Below the pieces are notes generated by a model, which saw only the letters and a program-made list of their open reading frames with translations, did not search any database and was not told the origin of the DNA. This document shows, piece by piece, positions 13,536 to 15,510 of a stretch of 15,510 nucleotides of DNA. This DNA comes from DASVVT01 sp036386415 (GTDB lineage Bacteria > Acidobacteriota > Blastocatellia > Pyrinomonadales > Pyrinomonadaceae): positions 1-15,510 of the forward strand of contig DASVVT010000050.1 of assembly GCA_036386415.1 (NCBI GenBank), written 5' to 3'. Position 1 is the stretch's first letter, and every line of letters begins with the position of its first letter. Position numbers and translations under genes: made by a program.

Positions 13536-14036
13536 CTATTCCGGGCTGTCTTCGGGCACGAGACTGCCGGGGGATTGTGATAAGTGAATGGCCGATTCGG
13601 GGGCGGCGGCAAGGAGTTGGCTGTAGCCTGCCGGGAAGGAGCGGACGCGACCGTTGGCGTCCGTGACGACGTGGCCGGTCTCGCCTTCGGCGATGATCTG
13701 GCCGTCGGTGACGCGCACGATCTCGTAGCCGAAGCGTAGACTGCGCCGTCGCAATTCCGTGATGTGCGTGCGCACCAGAAGCTGATCGTCGTAGCGCGCG
13801 GGGGCCTTATAGCGGCAGTAGCTTTCGGCGACGACGAGGAAAGCGTTGTCGTTCTCCTCCATCTCGCGATAGGAGAAGCCGCGCTCGCGACAAAACTCTG
13901 TGCGACCGATCTCAAACCAGATGAGATAGTTGGCATGATGGACGATGCCCATTTTATCTGTTTCAGCGTAGCGCACACGCAGCAGCGTCTCGTGCCACTC
14001 CTCAAACAGTGCATCTTCTTCTACCTGCTTAACCAT
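13536..14036 (-). CDS. Hotdog-fold acyl-CoA thioesterase, YbgC/4-hydroxybenzoyl-CoA thioesterase type
   Basis: Hydrolyses the thioester bond of acyl-CoA-type substrates in the cytoplasm. The 166-aa protein has the family signature RYAETDKMGIVHHANYLIWF (22-41), in which D27 is the expected catalytic Asp, then EIGRTEFCRERGF and the central strands ARYDDQLLVRTHITELRRRSLRFGYEI (80-106), GETGHVVTD (118-126) and RVRSFPAG. YbgC relatives can be linked to the Tol-Pal cluster, but no tol genes are visible, so the substrate is unknown. GGAGG lies 12 nt before the start, rather far. It is convergent with ymdB and divergent from the peptidase gene. Confidence 0.9.
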   Translation of the reverse strand: MVKQVEEDALFEEWHETLLRVRYAETDKMGIVHHANYLIWFEIGRTEFCRERGFSYREMEENDNAFLVVAESYCRYKAPARYDDQLLVRTHITELRRRSLRFGYEIVRVTDGQIIAEGETGHVVTDANGRVRSFPAGYSQLLAAAPESAIHLSQSPGSLVPEDSPE

Positions 14037-14070
14037 CTAAAGGAAACGCCTCCAGCCCGGTCTTCTTAAA

Positions 14071-14100
14071 CCGGAAAAATGGTGTCTATGGATTTTCGGG
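14071..14100. promoter_or_regulatory. Inverted repeat in a divergent promoter region
   Basis: CCGGAAAAAT (14071-14080) and ATTTTCGGG (14092-14100) form an imperfect inverted repeat in the 100-bp gap between the divergent thioesterase and peptidase genes. TATAAG at 14116-14121 could be a -10 box for the peptidase gene, with a weak TTTTCG -35 at 14093-14098 inside the repeat. An operator overlapping the promoter is possible but speculative. Confidence 0.25.
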
Positions 14101-14136
14101 CGCGTTAGAGCGGACTATAAGAGCGAAAGGTTAAAG

Positions 14137-15450
14137 ATGTCAAAGAAAAACGGACTCCGAATGGCTGCTTTCCTGCTGGCTGCCGTCTCGATTTTGGCCT
14201 CAATGGCCGTCAAACCTGCCGACGTTGCCCTTGCGCAGAAGCCGCAGGCCGCACCGCTTGCGCCCAATGCCCGAAACGCAGCCGTCATGGCAGCGACCGA
14301 TGCCGTGCTGCGTGAAACATCCGAGATCAGACGGCTTTCGATCCTGCGTCCGGTCAAAAGCGGCTCCCAGTCGCGCGCCGAGATCGAGCGCATGATTATC
14401 AAGAACATGAACGAGGACACGACGCCCGAAGAGATGCACGCTTCAGAGTTGGCGCTGAAAAAGCTCGGCCTCGTGCCCGCCAATTTCGAGCTGCGCCCCT
14501 TCATCATACGGCTTCTGACAGAGCAGGTCGCAGGCTATTACGACCCGAAGGCACAGCAATTTTACCTGGCCGACTGGATCGACCTGGAAGGGCAGGAGCC
14601 CGTCATAGCGCACGAGCTGACGCACGCCCTACAGGATCAGCATTTCAACCTGCGCCGGTTCGAGAACTGGCCGAAGGGCGATTCGGATGCGGAATTGGCC
14701 GCGCACGCCGTGATTGAAGGCGACGCGACGTTTACCATGATCCGCTATATGTGGAGCGATATTAAGCGCGCCCTCGCCTTCGCCAAGTCTATGGAATCTA
14801 ACAAGAGCAGCTCCGAGCAGATCGACAGCGCTCCAAGGGCGCTGCGTGAGACGCTGCTCTTTCCCTACGAGCAAGGCACGCAGTGGTGCACAGCCCTGTA
14901 CGGGCGCGGCGGCTGGGCGCGCATCTCGCAGGCCTTCGCGGAATTGCCGCAATCAACCGAACAGATTCTTCATACGGAGAAATATTTCAAGCGTGAAGCT
15001 CCCGTCAAAGTTGAGATGGCGGATGTCTCTCAGCTTCTCGGCTCAAACTGGAAGCGGATTGATTATGATGTCAACGGAGAATGGAGTTATTACCTGATCC
15101 TTGATGAGTTCTTGAAATCAGAAGTCGAATCAAAGCGCGCGGCGGCGGGTTGGGGCGGCGACCGTTACAGTGTCTACACCAGGGGGCAGACCTCGCGCGA
15201 CGTGTTTCTGGCGCAGCTTACAGCCTGGGATGCAGAGGATGAGGCCATTGAATTCTTCGACGCCTACGCGAAGCGCACGGAGCGCCGGTACAAAGACGCT
15301 TCCATTACGGAGCATGACAGTCTGCGGCGCGTATGGCAGACAGGCGAGGGCGCTGTCGTGATGGAGCGGCGGAACAATCGCGTGCTCATCCTCGAAGGCG
15401 TACCGGAGAAGGCGAACGTCCAGTCGCTTACGAGCGCCCTTTGGAAGTAA
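14137..15450 (+). CDS. Secreted HExxH zinc metallopeptidase, family unassigned
   Basis: A 437-aa protein with an N-terminal signal peptide: basic SKKNGLR, a hydrophobic stretch (about 9-27) and a probable cleavage site after ALA (residue 33), so it acts outside the cytoplasmic membrane. The catalytic motif HELTH (159-163) lies in PVIAHELTHALQDQHF. AAHAVIEGDAT (188-198) supplies a likely third zinc ligand, E194, about 31 residues after the second His, as in gluzincins. TEQVAGYYDPKAQQFYL (128-144) forms the preceding strand region. The C-terminal half is unrecognised and contains an AWDAEDEAIEFFDAY helix. Proteins like this are common as uncharacterised genes in Acidobacteriota-like genomes; the substrate is unknown. 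AAAGG at 14126-14130 supports ATG 14137. It is monocistronic as far as visible. Confidence 0.85.
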   Translation: MSKKNGLRMAAFLLAAVSILASMAVKPADVALAQKPQAAPLAPNARNAAVMAATDAVLRETSEIRRLSILRPVKSGSQSRAEIERMIIKNMNEDTTPEEMHASELALKKLGLVPANFELRPFIIRLLTEQVAGYYDPKAQQFYLADWIDLEGQEPVIAHELTHALQDQHFNLRRFENWPKGDSDAELAAHAVIEGDATFTMIRYMWSDIKRALAFAKSMESNKSSSEQIDSAPRALRETLLFPYEQGTQWCTALYGRGGWARISQAFAELPQSTEQILHTEKYFKREAPVKVEMADVSQLLGSNWKRIDYDVNGEWSYYLILDEFLKSEVESKRAAAGWGGDRYSVYTRGQTSRDVFLAQLTAWDAEDEAIEFFDAYAKRTERRYKDASITEHDSLRRVWQTGEGAVVMERRNNRVLILEGVPEKANVQSLTSALWK

Positions 15451-15487
15451 AAAGCGGAGGCAGCAAGACAGCCCCGGGGGGCGGCAT

Positions 15488-15510
15488 ATTAGTAGCCCAA
15501 GGCTACTAAT
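15488..15510. terminator. Perfect hairpin after the peptidase gene
   Basis: ATTAGTAGCC (15488-15497) and GGCTACTAAT (15501-15510) are perfect reverse complements around a 3-nt loop CAA. It lies 37 bp after the peptidase stop, suiting a transcript end, but the window stops at its last base, so a following T-run cannot be checked. It could equally be one arm pair of a longer repeat. Confidence 0.5.

Overview
The window is a bacterial chromosome segment of moderately high GC built around a conserved translation locus: thrS-infC-rpmI-rplT-pheS-pheT, followed by a zapB-like gene, zapA, a probable 6S RNA and a YmdB-type phosphodiesterase gene. Gene order, protein style and abundant folded intergenic repeats suggest an environmental Acidobacteriota-like bacterium (perhaps class Blastocatellia). 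That placement is an inference and no marker here proves it.

Layout. 1-184: tail of a rhodanese-domain protein. 315-2444: an ethanolamine ammonia-lyase with both subunits (EutB and EutC) fused in one chain. 2445-3080: a long gap with a MITE-like foldback element (inverted termini, direct repeats at its ends) and a second small hairpin. 3081-9996: thrS, infC, rpmI, rplT, pheS, pheT, all on the + strand. infC appears to start at ATA, and PheT lacks the usual tRNA-binding (EMAP-like) domain. 10222-10889: two small division genes overlapping by ATGA. 11279-12229: a three-TM membrane protein with a coiled coil and a helical C-terminal domain, of a type I associate with conflict/signalling systems (YEATS-associated 3-TM family). 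It sits between zapA and the 6S RNA and looks like an insertion into a housekeeping locus. 12288-12499: an RNA that folds by hand into one long rod with a central bubble and has an extended -10 box at the expected distance, most likely 6S RNA. 12602-13384: YmdB-like phosphodiesterase. 13536-14036 (-): hotdog thioesterase. 14137-15450: secreted HExxH zinc peptidase.

The most unusual feature is the intergenic DNA. Ten gaps or gene edges carry a foldback built from short tandem words, mostly of exactly 7 bp, with the two arms in inverted orientation: GACTACT, GTCTGGA, GGAATGC, GGGATGA and CAATCGT types, plus CACAGAG and CACGAAA types of longer period. They sit even inside the infC-rpmI-rplT and pheS-pheT operon. 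One supplies the thrS stop codon and another takes the place of the pheT ribosome binding site. Two copies of one family lie in opposite orientation around the zapBA / membrane protein / 6S RNA / ymdB segment.

Functionally the window joins aminoacylation (Thr, Phe), translation initiation, 50S assembly, Z-ring control and global transcription control by 6S RNA, with accessory ethanolamine breakdown and a possible defence or signalling membrane protein.
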